Positions 49,998 to 58,961 of a DNA stretch of 64,000 bases are shown here, piece by piece. The position numbers were made by a program, and so were the translations under genes. The number at the start of each line of letters is the position of its first letter. Position 1 is the stretch's first letter. The DNA comes from Pseudomonas caspiana. GTDB taxonomy: Bacteria; Pseudomonadota; Gammaproteobacteria; Pseudomonadales; Pseudomonadaceae. The notes beneath the pieces were generated by a model that was not told where the DNA came from, made no database searches, and saw only the letters and a program-made list of their open reading frames with translations. Location: NCBI RefSeq assembly GCF_002158995.1, contig NZ_LOHF01000001.1, positions 268,699-332,698 of the forward strand, written 5' to 3'.

Positions 49998-51302
49998 ATG
50001 TTTGGTCAAGGTCGTACATTAATCATCATCATGCTGTTCCTGGCAGGCGTCATTAACTACCTGGATCGCTCGGCATTGTCCGTTGCAGCCCCTTTCATCC
50101 AGAAGGACTACGGTCTGACGACGGGTGAAATGGGCATGATTTTCAGCAGTTTTTTTGTCGGCTATGCGGCGTTCAACTTCATCGGTGGCTGGGCGGCTGA
50201 TCGCTACGGCGCAAAAACTACGCTGCTGCTGGCTATGGTCTTGTGGTCGCTGTTCAGCGGCCTGACTGTGCTGACCGTAGGTTTCGCCTCGCTGGTGCTG
50301 ATCCGCATCCTGTTCGGTATGGGTGAAGGGCCGTTGAGCGTCACCACGAGCAAGATGGTCAACAACTGGTACACGCCCAAACAACGTGCGCGGGCGCTGG
50401 GTTCTTCGATGTCAGGTACGCCGCTGGGCGGGGCGATTTCCGGGCCGGTAGTGGGCTTTATTGCCATCAGCTACGGCTGGAAAGTATCGTTCATTATCAT
50501 CATGATCGTGGGCCTGGTTTGGGCCGCTGTCTGGTACAAGTTCGTCAAGGACAAACCGGAAGGCAAGGTGGCTGAAGAGATCCAGCGCGCCGAAGGCACG
50601 AGCGAAGTGGCTTCGTTGCCGGTGCATCCGCTGCGTTATTACCTCAAGCAACCCACCGTGCTGTTCACCTCGCTGGCGTTCTTTTCCTATAACTACACGC
50701 TGTTCTTCTTCCTGACCTGGTTCCCCAGCTACCTGACCATGGCCCATGGCTTGAACGTCAAGGATATGAGCATCGCCACCGTCATTCCGTGGCTGCTGGG
50801 TTTCCTCGGTCTGGCCCTCGGTGGTTTCATCTCGGATTTCGTGTTCAAGAAGACCGGGCGGATGATGTTCTCCCGCAAAGTGGTGCTGGTCACGTGCCTG
50901 CTCGCCTGCGCGGCCTGTATTGCGGTAGCCGGTGTGGTCAAGACACTTTATCCAGCGGTCATTCTTGTCGCGCTGGCCGTGTTCTTCCTGTACCTGACCG
51001 GTGCCATTTACTGGGCGATCATCCAGGACACCGTACCTGCCGCACGCGTGGGCGGGGTCAGTGGCTTCATGCATTTCCTGGCGAACACCTCGGGCATCAT
51101 TGGCCCGACCCTGACCGGTTTTCTGGTGCAGTTCACCGGCTCGTTCACCAGTGCGTTCCTGTTGGCAGGGCTATTGACCGTGATCGGCGCCGTATGCGTG
51201 GCGCGTTACGTAAAACCGCTGAGCGCTGCAGACACGGGTGAAGCGGCTGCACAGATCCCGCAGCCGCAGCATGATTCGGCCTTGAGCCATCCAAGAACAT
51301 AA
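49998..51302 (+). CDS. MFS transporter, anion:cation symporter family (sugar-acid permease)
   Basis: A 434-residue, 12-helix transporter of the ACS family that includes the galactonate, glucarate and hexuronate permeases (DgoT, GudP, ExuT). Family marks are GVINYLDRSALSVAAPFIQKD in helix 1, GGWAADRYGAKTTLL in loop 2-3 and GMGEGPLSVTTSKMVNNWY. It lies in the middle of the mannonate operon and should import the hexonate or hexuronate substrate. The ATG at 49998 has GGGAGG seven bases upstream. Confidence 0.92.
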   Translation: MFGQGRTLIIIMLFLAGVINYLDRSALSVAAPFIQKDYGLTTGEMGMIFSSFFVGYAAFNFIGGWAADRYGAKTTLLLAMVLWSLFSGLTVLTVGFASLVLIRILFGMGEGPLSVTTSKMVNNWYTPKQRARALGSSMSGTPLGGAISGPVVGFIAISYGWKVSFIIIMIVGLVWAAVWYKFVKDKPEGKVAEEIQRAEGTSEVASLPVHPLRYYLKQPTVLFTSLAFFSYNYTLFFFLTWFPSYLTMAHGLNVKDMSIATVIPWLLGFLGLALGGFISDFVFKKTGRMMFSRKVVLVTCLLACAACIAVAGVVKTLYPAVILVALAVFFLYLTGAIYWAIIQDTVPAARVGGVSGFMHFLANTSGIIGPTLTGFLVQFTGSFTSAFLLAGLLTVIGAVCVARYVKPLSAADTGEAAAQIPQPQHDSALSHPRT

Positions 51303-51313
51303 GGAGCGTTTCG

Positions 51314-52759
51314 ATGCCAATTGTGAACCGTGTGCCTGCTGCCGACCCTGCCTCGGAGATCGGTATCGTGCATCTGGGCCTTGGGGCGTTCCATCGCGCC
51401 CATCAGGCGGTCTACCTGCAACGCAACCTCAATCGTCACGGGCAGAGCAGTTGGGGGCTGTGCAGTGCCAACCTGCGCTCCAATCGCGCCGTGGTTGATC
51501 TATTGCGCGAACAGGATGGCCGCTACCACGTTGCCGAGTACCGCGATCGTGAACAAGTGACGCTGCGTGAAATTGCTATGGTGCGCGAGGCGTTGTATGC
51601 GGGCGAGGGCGGTGATGAGCTGGAAGTGCTGTTGCAACGCATGGCCGCGCCGCAAACGCGGATTGTCACGCTTACCGTCACCGAAAAAGGCTATTGCCTG
51701 AGCCCGTCTACCGGGCAATTGCGTGTTGAAGACCCGACGATTGCCCATGACATCGCTCATCCGCACACGCCGCGTTCGGCGCCCGGCATCGTCCTCGAAG
51801 CTTTGCGCCGTCGTCGGGCAACTGACATCCCGGCTTTCACTGTCCTGTGTTGCGACAACATGCCTGACAACGGCCAGCGTACCCGGCAAGCGGTGCGCGG
51901 CCTGGCGGCAGAACAGGATCAAGACCTGGCGCAGTGGGTCGATCAGCACGTAGCGTTTCCAAGTTGCATGGTCGATCGCATTGTCCCGGCCATGACCGCA
52001 GAGTCTTTCGGTCGTCTGGAGCAACAACTGGACTGCCATGACCCTGCGGCCGTGGTGTGTGAAAGCTTCAGCCAGTGGGTAATCGAGGACAACTTTCCGC
52101 TGGGTCGCCCTGACTGGGAAGTCGAAGGCGTGCAGATGGTTGAGGATGTGCAGCCCTTCGAAACGATGAAGCTGCGGATGCTCAACGGCAGCCATTCGTT
52201 ATTGGCTTACGTGGGCGTGCTGGCGGGTCATGAGTTGGTGTTCGAGGCGGTCAATGACCCACAACTCGCGGGCCTGATCGAACATTACATGGCTCAGGAA
52301 GCGGCCCCCACGTTAGACATGCCGGCGGGCATCGATCTTTCCCTCTATGCCCGTGATTTGAAAGCGCGCTTTGCCAATGACAGCCTGCAACATCGTCTGC
52401 GCCAGATTGCCATGGACGGTTCGCAAAAGCTGCCGCAACGCTGGCTGCTCGGCGCACAGCAGTTGCTTGACGACGGTCGCGATATCGCTTGTACCGCTTT
52501 GGGCGTCGCGGCCTGGATTCGTTACTGCACGCAGCCGACTGAGCAGGTTATCGACGATCCATTGAACGCCACCTTTGCCGATCTGGCGGGGCGTTTCGAA
52601 GGTGCAGCTCTGGTAGACGCATTTCTCGAGCTGGATGAAGTTTTCCCGGCGGCGTTGGCCAATCGCCCGGCGTTTCGTGACGCCGTGCAACAGGCTTACA
52701 GCTCGCTGGTTGGCGAAGGTATCAGTAGCGTGCTGCAACGCTTCGCTGCACACCACTAA
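51314..52759 (+). CDS. uxuB: Fructuronate reductase / mannitol dehydrogenase family protein
   Basis: A 481-residue polyol dehydrogenase that in this context should reduce D-fructuronate to D-mannonate with NADH. The nucleotide site is [17 protein letters not shown] at residue 15. [20 protein letters not shown] near residue 245 and [15 protein letters not shown] near residue 285, with the catalytic Lys and His, are family motifs. A tagaturonate reductase role is possible. The ATG at 51314 follows AAGGAG, 11 bp after the transporter stop. Confidence 0.92.
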   Translation: MPIVNRVPAADPASEIGIVHLGLGAFHRAHQAVYLQRNLNRHGQSSWGLCSANLRSNRAVVDLLREQDGRYHVAEYRDREQVTLREIAMVREALYAGEGGDELEVLLQRMAAPQTRIVTLTVTEKGYCLSPSTGQLRVEDPTIAHDIAHPHTPRSAPGIVLEALRRRRATDIPAFTVLCCDNMPDNGQRTRQAVRGLAAEQDQDLAQWVDQHVAFPSCMVDRIVPAMTAESFGRLEQQLDCHDPAAVVCESFSQWVIEDNFPLGRPDWEVEGVQMVEDVQPFETMKLRMLNGSHSLLAYVGVLAGHELVFEAVNDPQLAGLIEHYMAQEAAPTLDMPAGIDLSLYARDLKARFANDSLQHRLRQIAMDGSQKLPQRWLLGAQQLLDDGRDIACTALGVAAWIRYCTQPTEQVIDDPLNATFADLAGRFEGAALVDAFLELDEVFPAALANRPAFRDAVQQAYSSLVGEGISSVLQRFAAHH

Positions 52760-52776
52760 CAAGAAAGGAGAAGCAC

Positions 52777-53952
52777 ATGGAACAGACATGGCGCTGGTTT
52801 GGCCCCAAAGACCCGATCTCCCTGGCGGACGTCCGGCAAACCGGCGCGACCGGCATCGTCACCGCACTGCATGAAATCCCCAACGGCGAAGTGTGGCCAG
52901 TAGAGGCCATCGCGGCGCGCAAAAAAATGATTGAAGACGCTGGCCTGACCTGGTCAGTGGTGGAAAGCATCCCGGTGCATGAAGACATCAAGCGCGGCTG
53001 TGGCCGACGTGATGAGTACATCGCCAACTATCAGGAGAGCGTCCGCAACCTGGCAAGCTGCGGCATCGATATCGTCTGCTACAACTTCATGCCGGTACTG
53101 GACTGGACACGTACGGACCTGGCGTGGGAACTGGCAGACGGTGGTTGGGCACTGCGTTTCGACCAGACCGCGTTTGCCGCCTTCGATCTGTTCATCCTCA
53201 AGCGTGCGGGGGCAGAAGCCGAGTACAGCGCCGAGGATATTCAGCAGGCCAAAACCTATTTTGAAGGGCTGACCGAAAGCCAGAGCCAGGCGTTGGTCAA
53301 TACGCTGATTGCAGGTTTACCGGGCGCCGAGGAGCATTACACCCTGGAAGATTTTCGGGCCTTGCTGCGTACTTACGCGGACATCGACGAAGCCCGTTTG
53401 CGTGAGCATCTGGGGTACTTTCTGCGTGCATTGATTCCGGTAGCGGAAGAAGTTGGCGTGCGGATGGCGATTCACCCGGACGACCCACCTCGTGCGCTGC
53501 TGGGGCTGCCACGCATCCTGTCCACCGCCGCCGATACCCAATGGTTGCTGGACGCCGCGCCTAGCCAGGCCAATGGTCTGACGTTCTGCACCGGCTCTTA
53601 CGGTGTGCGCGAGGACAATGACCTTGTGGCCATGGCCAGGCACTTTGCGCCATATATCTACTTCACGCATTTACGCTCAACCCGCCGCGAGGCCGACCCG
53701 CGCAGCTTCCACGAAGCCCACCACCTGGGCGGCGACGTTGATATGGTCGGGGTAATCCGCGAGCTGGTCACCGAGGAGCGCAGGCGTGAACGCGAAGGCG
53801 GCCCACGCCTGCCATTGCGTCCGGACCATGGTCATCAATTGCTCGACGATCAGCATCGCAACAGCAATCCTGGTTACTCGCTGATTGGTCGGCTCAAAGG
53901 CTTGGCAGAGATTCGCGGGGTGGAACTGGCGGTGCGGCAGCAGTTGGGCTGA
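52777..53952 (+). CDS. uxuA: Mannonate dehydratase, UxuA type
   Basis: UxuA converts D-mannonate to 2-keto-3-deoxygluconate with a divalent metal, using a TIM barrel related to xylose isomerase and unrelated to ManD. The 391 residues start [19 protein letters not shown], followed by [29 protein letters not shown], and the metal site segments [19 protein letters not shown] and LRPDHGHQL. It is the last gene of the operon, 17 bp after uxuB, and is followed by a REP pair. The reason for having both enzyme types is not clear. Confidence 0.95.
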   Translation: MEQTWRWFGPKDPISLADVRQTGATGIVTALHEIPNGEVWPVEAIAARKKMIEDAGLTWSVVESIPVHEDIKRGCGRRDEYIANYQESVRNLASCGIDIVCYNFMPVLDWTRTDLAWELADGGWALRFDQTAFAAFDLFILKRAGAEAEYSAEDIQQAKTYFEGLTESQSQALVNTLIAGLPGAEEHYTLEDFRALLRTYADIDEARLREHLGYFLRALIPVAEEVGVRMAIHPDDPPRALLGLPRILSTAADTQWLLDAAPSQANGLTFCTGSYGVREDNDLVAMARHFAPYIYFTHLRSTRREADPRSFHEAHHLGGDVDMVGVIRELVTEERRREREGGPRLPLRPDHGHQLLDDQHRNSNPGYSLIGRLKGLAEIRGVELAVRQQLG

Positions 53953-53962
53953 TAGGCCTTAA

Positions 53963-54043
53963 CGCCTGCATCGCGGGCAAGCCCAGCTCCCACAGGTGGA
54001 ATGTGATCTCATGTGGGAGCCGGGCTTGCCCGCGATGCAGGCG
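53963..54043. repeat. Inverted REP pair closing the uxu operon
   Basis: Units at 53963-53994 and 54012-54043 are almost perfect 32-bp reverse complements containing ATCGCGGGCAAGCCC. They enclose 17 bases, forming the best REP hairpin in the window. It lies between the convergent uxuA and GntR genes and probably marks the end of both transcripts. Confidence 0.87.
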
Positions 54044-54063
54044 CCACAGACATCAAGCCAACC

Positions 54064-54777
54064 CTAACGCCCCCCATCCTCAGGCTCCAGCGCCTGCAGC
54101 CAGCGTCCTTCCGAGCGACTTAAATGCTGGCGCATTGAGGTCTGGGCGCCGAGTACGTCCTTGCTGGCAACCGCACGCAGAATCGCCTCATGCTCAGTGA
54201 CCGCCGCTTCCCAGGTTGACGAATTCTCAGAATGCTTGCTCAAGTGAGCAGAAATCGGGTTGTGTCTCTCATCAAACAGTGCAGTGATAATTCGCACCAG
54301 CGCCGAATTGCCGCTCATTTTGGCCAGCCGATGATGAAACTTGCGGTCGTCCTCCAGCGGTGGCAGGCCATTGGCAATGCTTGCGCGCATGGCGTCGATG
54401 CAGTCCTGCAAATAGCGGTAGTCACTTTTCTTGCCATGCAAACAGGCCAGAATCACGCTTTCGCCTTCGATCAACGCTCGGGCCTGCATCAACTCCGAGG
54501 GGCTCTCGCCCAGGGGCACAGGTTTGCTGCTGCCATCCTTGGGAGTGGCGCGCACATAAACACCTGAGCCCATCTTGATTTCGACGGCGCCTTCGATCTC
54601 CAGTGCAATCAACGCCTCGCGCAGCGAAGGTCGCGACACACCCAACAGCCGCGTCAGGTCACGTTCAGGGGGAAGCCTTGCACCGGTTTTGAAGTCCGCC
54701 TGCGCAATGTAATTGCGCAATTGATCGGCGATTTTCTGATACGGCTTCCGCTCAGCGGCGTTGATCGGTGAAACCAT
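54064..54777 (-). CDS. uxuR: GntR/FCD-family regulator, UxuR-like
   Basis: A 237-residue GntR-type regulator. The N-terminal winged helix has ARLPPERDLTRLLGVSRPSLREALIALEIEGAV, and the C-terminal FCD domain has ALIEGESVILA and DRKFHHRLAKMSGN with metal-binding histidines. It resembles UxuR/ExuR, which respond to fructuronate or related acids. The start is uncertain: ATG at 54777 gives the usual family N-terminus, while ATGs at 54792 and 54816 are in frame. It is the last gene behind the dehydrogenase and uxaA and probably binds the twin palindromes at 57590 and 57620. Confidence 0.86.
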   Translation of the reverse strand: MVSPINAAERKPYQKIADQLRNYIAQADFKTGARLPPERDLTRLLGVSRPSLREALIALEIEGAVEIKMGSGVYVRATPKDGSSKPVPLGESPSELMQARALIEGESVILACLHGKKSDYRYLQDCIDAMRASIANGLPPLEDDRKFHHRLAKMSGNSALVRIITALFDERHNPISAHLSKHSENSSTWEAAVTEHEAILRAVASKDVLGAQTSMRQHLSRSEGRWLQALEPEDGGR

Positions 54778-54875
54778 GGCTATGGCGTCCATCGGAAAGT
54801 TGGCGAAGGCTACCATAGCGACCGATTGCCTCGCCGCTGGTGAAAGCGTCCATGCTGTCTGGATTCAAGCCGTCA

Positions 54876-56399
54876 TCACATCACCGCGCCGATCTGCCAT
54901 GGCAAAAACTCGTTGTCTCCCAGGCCATTCTCTTCACTGCAGGTTTGCCGTCCGGAAGCAGTATCGAGCATCAACTGGAACAACCGTTGACCTGACTCGG
55001 CGACGGACTCAACCCCGTCGACAATCCCCCCGGCATTGAAATCCATGTCCAGCTCCATGCGCTGAAATAACCCTGTATTAGTAGCAATCTTCAGCGAGGG
55101 TGTGGGCTTGCAGCCATAAGTCGAACCCCGGCCGGTAGTGAAGCAAATGAGGTTCGCACCGCCTGCCACCTGACCTGTCGCAGAAACCGGGTCGTAGCCA
55201 GGCGTGTCCATGAAAACCAGCCCACGGGCTTCAATAGTTTCAGCGTACTGGTAAACCCCCATCAAGCCGGTAGCACCTGCTTTGGCCACGGCACCCAGGG
55301 ATTTTTCCAGAATGGTGGTGATGCCCCCGGCCTTGTTGCCGGGCGAGGGATTGTTGTTCATGTCACCGTCGTTGTGGCGCACGTAGGCTTCCCACCAGTG
55401 AATCCGTTCCATCAATTGCGCTGCGATTTCCGGGGAGGCGGCGCGGGCCGTCAGCAAGTGTTCAGCGCCATAGATTTCCGGGGTTTCCGAAAGTATTGCC
55501 GTGCCGCCTTGCTGCACCAACAGGTCCACGGCTGCACCCAGTGCCGGATTGGCGGTGATGCCTGAATAACCGTCCGATCCGCCGCATTGCAGACCTACGC
55601 ACAGGTGGCTGGCCGCTACGGTTGTACGCTGGAATTTATTAATGATCGGTAACATCGCCTCTATATGGGCGATGCCGCGCTGCACGGTTTCACGTGTGCC
55701 GCCCGCATCCTGGATGATCAGACTGGCCTTCAACAGGGCTGCGCGGTCGTCAAGTTCATCCAGCAACGGGGTCAGTTGGTTGACCTCACACCCCAGGCCG
55801 ATCAACAGCACACCGGCGAAGTTGGCGTGATTCGCGTAGCCGCTCAACGTCCGCTTGAGGATGTCGATGCCTTCACCTTTGGCGCCCATGCCGCAACCGC
55901 TGCCATGGGTAATGGCAACCACGCCATCGACATTCGGGAAGTCCTTCAAACGTTCGGCAGTGAACGCCTGGGCAATGTGTTTGCAGACAGTCGCGGAACA
56001 GTTGACGCTGGAAATGATACCGATGTAATTGCGGGTGCCAACCCGCCCATCATCGCGCAGGTAACCTTCGAACGTAGCAGGCTCTTGGCTCAACGCAGTC
56101 GGCGAATAGACGTTCTGCACGCTGTGTTCGGAGTTAACGGTCGGCATGGCCAGGTTATGCACGTGGACATAGTCGCCGGGCTCGATGTTCTGCGTTGCCT
56201 GGCCGATGGGCTGGCCATACTTGAGTACTCGTTGTCCGGCCGATACGCCTCTCAGGGCAATCTTGTGGCCGGACGGAATCGGCTGCCGGGCGATCAGCTC
56301 AATGCCGTCGGCGCTGAGTTGCCGGGCTTCGGCGATGTCACCTCGGGCGACAGCGACATCATCCCCGGGTGATAAAACGAGCAAGGAGGGCTGGTTCAT
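54876..56399 (-). CDS. uxaA: Altronate dehydratase family enzyme
   Basis: A 507-residue UxaA/GarD-type iron-dependent dehydratase that should convert D-altronate to 2-keto-3-deoxygluconate. The N-terminal SAF domain (about residues 1-90) is followed by the catalytic part: GYLRDDGRVGTRNYIG, ITHGSGCGMGAKGEG, GLQCGGSDGYSGITANPA with conserved cysteines, and CFTTGRGSTYG. Galactarate dehydratase is related but has a different N-terminus. It follows a sugar-acid dehydrogenase by 24 bp, as in L-galactonate and L-gulonate pathways. Confidence 0.91.
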   Translation of the reverse strand: MNQPSLLVLSPGDDVAVARGDIAEARQLSADGIELIARQPIPSGHKIALRGVSAGQRVLKYGQPIGQATQNIEPGDYVHVHNLAMPTVNSEHSVQNVYSPTALSQEPATFEGYLRDDGRVGTRNYIGIISSVNCSATVCKHIAQAFTAERLKDFPNVDGVVAITHGSGCGMGAKGEGIDILKRTLSGYANHANFAGVLLIGLGCEVNQLTPLLDELDDRAALLKASLIIQDAGGTRETVQRGIAHIEAMLPIINKFQRTTVAASHLCVGLQCGGSDGYSGITANPALGAAVDLLVQQGGTAILSETPEIYGAEHLLTARAASPEIAAQLMERIHWWEAYVRHNDGDMNNNPSPGNKAGGITTILEKSLGAVAKAGATGLMGVYQYAETIEARGLVFMDTPGYDPVSATGQVAGGANLICFTTGRGSTYGCKPTPSLKIATNTGLFQRMELDMDFNAGGIVDGVESVAESGQRLFQLMLDTASGRQTCSEENGLGDNEFLPWQIGAVM

Positions 56400-56423
56400 G
56401 GTGCGTCCTCTAAATGCGTTTTT

Positions 56424-57434
56424 TCAGCACTCGATGATGGCTTTGACGACGCCCTGTTTCGGGTCGAGCAGTGTGGTGAACGATTCGGCAACATCCTTGA
56501 GCGTCAGCCGATGGGTGTTCAGCGCGGCATCTGGAATCAAGCCGTTGCGCAAGCATTCCTCCACATAGTGGAAGTCCTCCTGGGTGGCGTTACGGCTGCC
56601 CATCAGGGTGGCTTCACGCTTGTGAAACTCAGGGTCGGAGAAGGTGATGGAGTCCCGAACCACTGAAATCATCACGTAGGTACCGCCGTGCGCAATGAAC
56701 TCGAAGCCACGCTCCATGGCTCGGGCATTGCCGGTGGCGTCGAATACCACGTCGAAAAAATCACCTTCTGTGAGGTCAGCCAAAGCCTGCTTGTCGCCTT
56801 CGCCGATTTGCACCGCTGCTTGAATGTTCAGGTGTTGGCTACAAAAGGCCAGACGGTCTTCACGGGTATCCAGTACCGTGACCTTCGCGCCGCGAAGACT
56901 GGCGAAGATCGCCGCGGCCATGCCAATTGGACCGGTGCCGACCACCAGCACGCGTTTGTCCGCCTGCACATTTGAGCGGCGCACCGCGTGAGCACCGATC
57001 GAGAGAAATTCGATCATCGCGGCCTGATCAAGAGAAACACCCGCCGCTTTATGAACGAATGCCTGGGGGATACTCAGGTATTCGGTGAACGCCCCGTCGC
57101 AGTGAACCCCCAGCACTTGAATTCGGGTGCAACAGTTGGTTTTGCCTTGGCGGCAAGCGATGCATGTCCCGCAGGAAAGGTAAGGCATCACGTAAACCAC
57201 GTCGCCAGCAGCAAGCTCGCTGTTGCTGTCGGCGTCTTCGACGATCCCGGAGAACTCATGGCCCATGACTCGTGGGTATTCGAGGTAAGGCTGGTTGCCG
57301 GTGAAAATATGCAGGTCGGTGCCGCAGACACCCACGCGTTTGACACGGATAAGGACTTCTCCGGCTTGTCTAAGTGGCTTATCGCGTTCGATAGCGGTTA
57401 ACGAGCCGGGTTCGTTACAGATGACGGTCAGCAT
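56424..57434 (-). CDS. Zinc-dependent L-galactonate/L-gulonate 5-dehydrogenase-like enzyme
   Basis: A 336-residue medium-chain zinc dehydrogenase. Its parts are GVCGTDLHIFTG and MGHEFSGIV (catalytic zinc), CGTCIACRQGKTNCC (structural zinc), and VLVVGTGPIGMAAAIFAS (NAD site). It belongs to the LgoD/RspB group, which oxidises L-galactonate to tagaturonate or L-gulonate to fructuronate. Being the first gene before uxaA fits the L-galactonate route: galactonate, tagaturonate, altronate, KDG. The reductase for the middle step could be the UxuB homologue at 51314. The ATG at 57434 has AAGGAG. Exact substrate is unproven. Confidence 0.87.
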   Translation of the reverse strand: MLTVICNEPGSLTAIERDKPLRQAGEVLIRVKRVGVCGTDLHIFTGNQPYLEYPRVMGHEFSGIVEDADSNSELAAGDVVYVMPYLSCGTCIACRQGKTNCCTRIQVLGVHCDGAFTEYLSIPQAFVHKAAGVSLDQAAMIEFLSIGAHAVRRSNVQADKRVLVVGTGPIGMAAAIFASLRGAKVTVLDTREDRLAFCSQHLNIQAAVQIGEGDKQALADLTEGDFFDVVFDATGNARAMERGFEFIAHGGTYVMISVVRDSITFSDPEFHKREATLMGSRNATQEDFHYVEECLRNGLIPDAALNTHRLTLKDVAESFTTLLDPKQGVVKAIIEC

Positions 57435-57589
57435 GCTGATGCTCCTTGGTGAGGGGAAGGGCACCGAGCGCGCTGCAGGCGGGATATCTACACATCAGGA
57501 GGGTCTCTTTTTGTTGATCTCTTTTTGTTGTAGTCGGGCAGGTGCCCGCTCGGATGATCACGCCTGAAAAACTACACGCCGTGAATTTT

Positions 57590-57604
57590 ATTGGCAAGAC
57601 CAAT
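57590..57604. promoter_or_regulatory. ATTGG-N5-CCAAT operator, copy 1
   Basis: ATTGGCAAGACCAAT is a palindrome of the TTGGTC..GACCAA type bound by FCD-family GntR regulators. It lies in the promoter region between the dehydrogenase (-) and cdaR (+). Confidence 0.68.
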
Positions 57605-57619
57605 ATTTAATAATGTTGA

Positions 57620-57634
57620 ATTGGACCGACCAAT
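57620..57634. promoter_or_regulatory. ATTGG-N5-CCAAT operator, copy 2
   Basis: ATTGGACCGACCAAT repeats the pattern of copy 1 exactly 30 bp further on, close to three helical turns, so two regulator dimers could bind on the same face of the DNA. Confidence 0.68.
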
Positions 57635-57749
57635 TTGTATTTCTCGTTCTATCTGTTGGGTGTCGCAGAGCTGACTTGTAAAAACGGTGACCGGCCCTTC
57701 ATGATGGTCAGCGGGATTCATCCGGCCCGTGCATTTCAAGGACAAGAGC

Positions 57750-58850
57750 ATGTTTGAACTGGACTACGCGCTGGCACAGGAAATTGTCGACCGCGCGATG
57801 GCCATCCTGCCCTGCAACGTGAACGTGATGGACAGCCAGGGCTTGATCCTTGGCAGCGGCGAAGCCCGGCGCATCAACACCCGTCATGAGGGCGCCCAGC
57901 AGGTTCTGGCCACTCAGCGAGTGGTGCTCATCGACGCGCCAGCTGCGTCGAGCCTCAAGGGTGCGCAGCCGGGCATCAACGTGCCGCTCATGCATGACGG
58001 GCGTTTGATTGGTGTACTGGGCCTGAGCGGTGATCCGCAAGCGCTGGAGACTTACGCGCAGTTGCTGCGCATGACCGCTGAAATGCTCGTCGCGCAGCGT
58101 CAACGAGAGGACGAGCGTCAGTGGCGCAAACTGCGCATTGATGAACTGCTGTCATTGCTGCTGAGTGAAAGCGGCGACCCGGCCAGGCTCCTTGATGAAG
58201 CGCAGCGTCTGGGTCTGAAGCCTCAGCTCTCGCGCACCCCGGTCTGGATTGAACTCACCTCGGATCAAACGATGGCAGCGGTATGTGAATGGCTGCACGG
58301 ACGAACGCCAGACAGTTGGTGCCTGAGCTTTTCTGACAAAACCCTGCTGTGGTGCTATCCCTCAACAGCGGTGTTCGACCCTGACAAACTTCTACAAAAA
58401 ATGCAGGCGCAGGGCTGGGCGATAGAGCGTCTGGCCTTTGGGGTGCCTGCACATAACATCGCGCAACTGCGCAACGTCTGTGCCCGCGTGAAGACGTTGG
58501 CCGCTTACGGTCTGGCGGTGAAGACGCACGAGAGCGTTTTATCGCTGACGCGTTATCGCCTGCCGGTGATGTTATGGGCACATCGCGACGAGGGCGCGAC
58601 GGAGGAATTGCTGGCGATTATCGAGAAGGTGCGGGTCAAGGACAGCAATGGTCAATTGCTGCAGACTCTGCGCAGCTGGTGTGAACACAGTGGGCAAGTT
58701 CAGCAGTGCGCCGCGGCGTTGGGTGTGCACCGCAACAGTCTGCGTTACCGGATGGACCGGATCGCCGAAATCACCGGGCTTGATCTGGACCGGCTGGATG
58801 ACCTGATTACGTTATACCTCAGCGTGCAATTACTGCCTGAAACCGATTAA
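57750..58850 (+). CDS. cdaR: CdaR-family sugar-diacid regulator
   Basis: A 366-residue regulator of the CdaR family, which activates glycerate, glucarate and galactarate genes. The N-terminal diacid-recognition domain (residues 1-135) starts LDYALAQEIVDRAMAILPCNVNVMD and holds GVLGLSGDP. The C-terminal PucR-type helix-turn-helix reads QCAAALGVHRNSLRYRMDRIAEITGLDL. The ATG at 57750 follows AAGGA by seven bases. glxK begins 111 bp downstream and is the likely target. It is divergent from the dehydrogenase operon. Confidence 0.92.
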   Translation: MFELDYALAQEIVDRAMAILPCNVNVMDSQGLILGSGEARRINTRHEGAQQVLATQRVVLIDAPAASSLKGAQPGINVPLMHDGRLIGVLGLSGDPQALETYAQLLRMTAEMLVAQRQREDERQWRKLRIDELLSLLLSESGDPARLLDEAQRLGLKPQLSRTPVWIELTSDQTMAAVCEWLHGRTPDSWCLSFSDKTLLWCYPSTAVFDPDKLLQKMQAQGWAIERLAFGVPAHNIAQLRNVCARVKTLAAYGLAVKTHESVLSLTRYRLPVMLWAHRDEGATEELLAIIEKVRVKDSNGQLLQTLRSWCEHSGQVQQCAAALGVHRNSLRYRMDRIAEITGLDLDRLDDLITLYLSVQLLPETD

Positions 58851-58961
58851 TTGTGCGGGAGAACAATTTAATAAATCTAATGTTGTGCAAAAGACTAAAG
58901 CGCACCCAATGGGTAAGGTGTCAGCCTGAAGGCACAACAAATAGATCGCCGGAGAGCGTCA

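Noticed and set aside
53963..54043. CRISPR-like repeats
   Set aside because: The REP units occur as inverted pairs with no direct repeat-spacer pattern and no cas genes.
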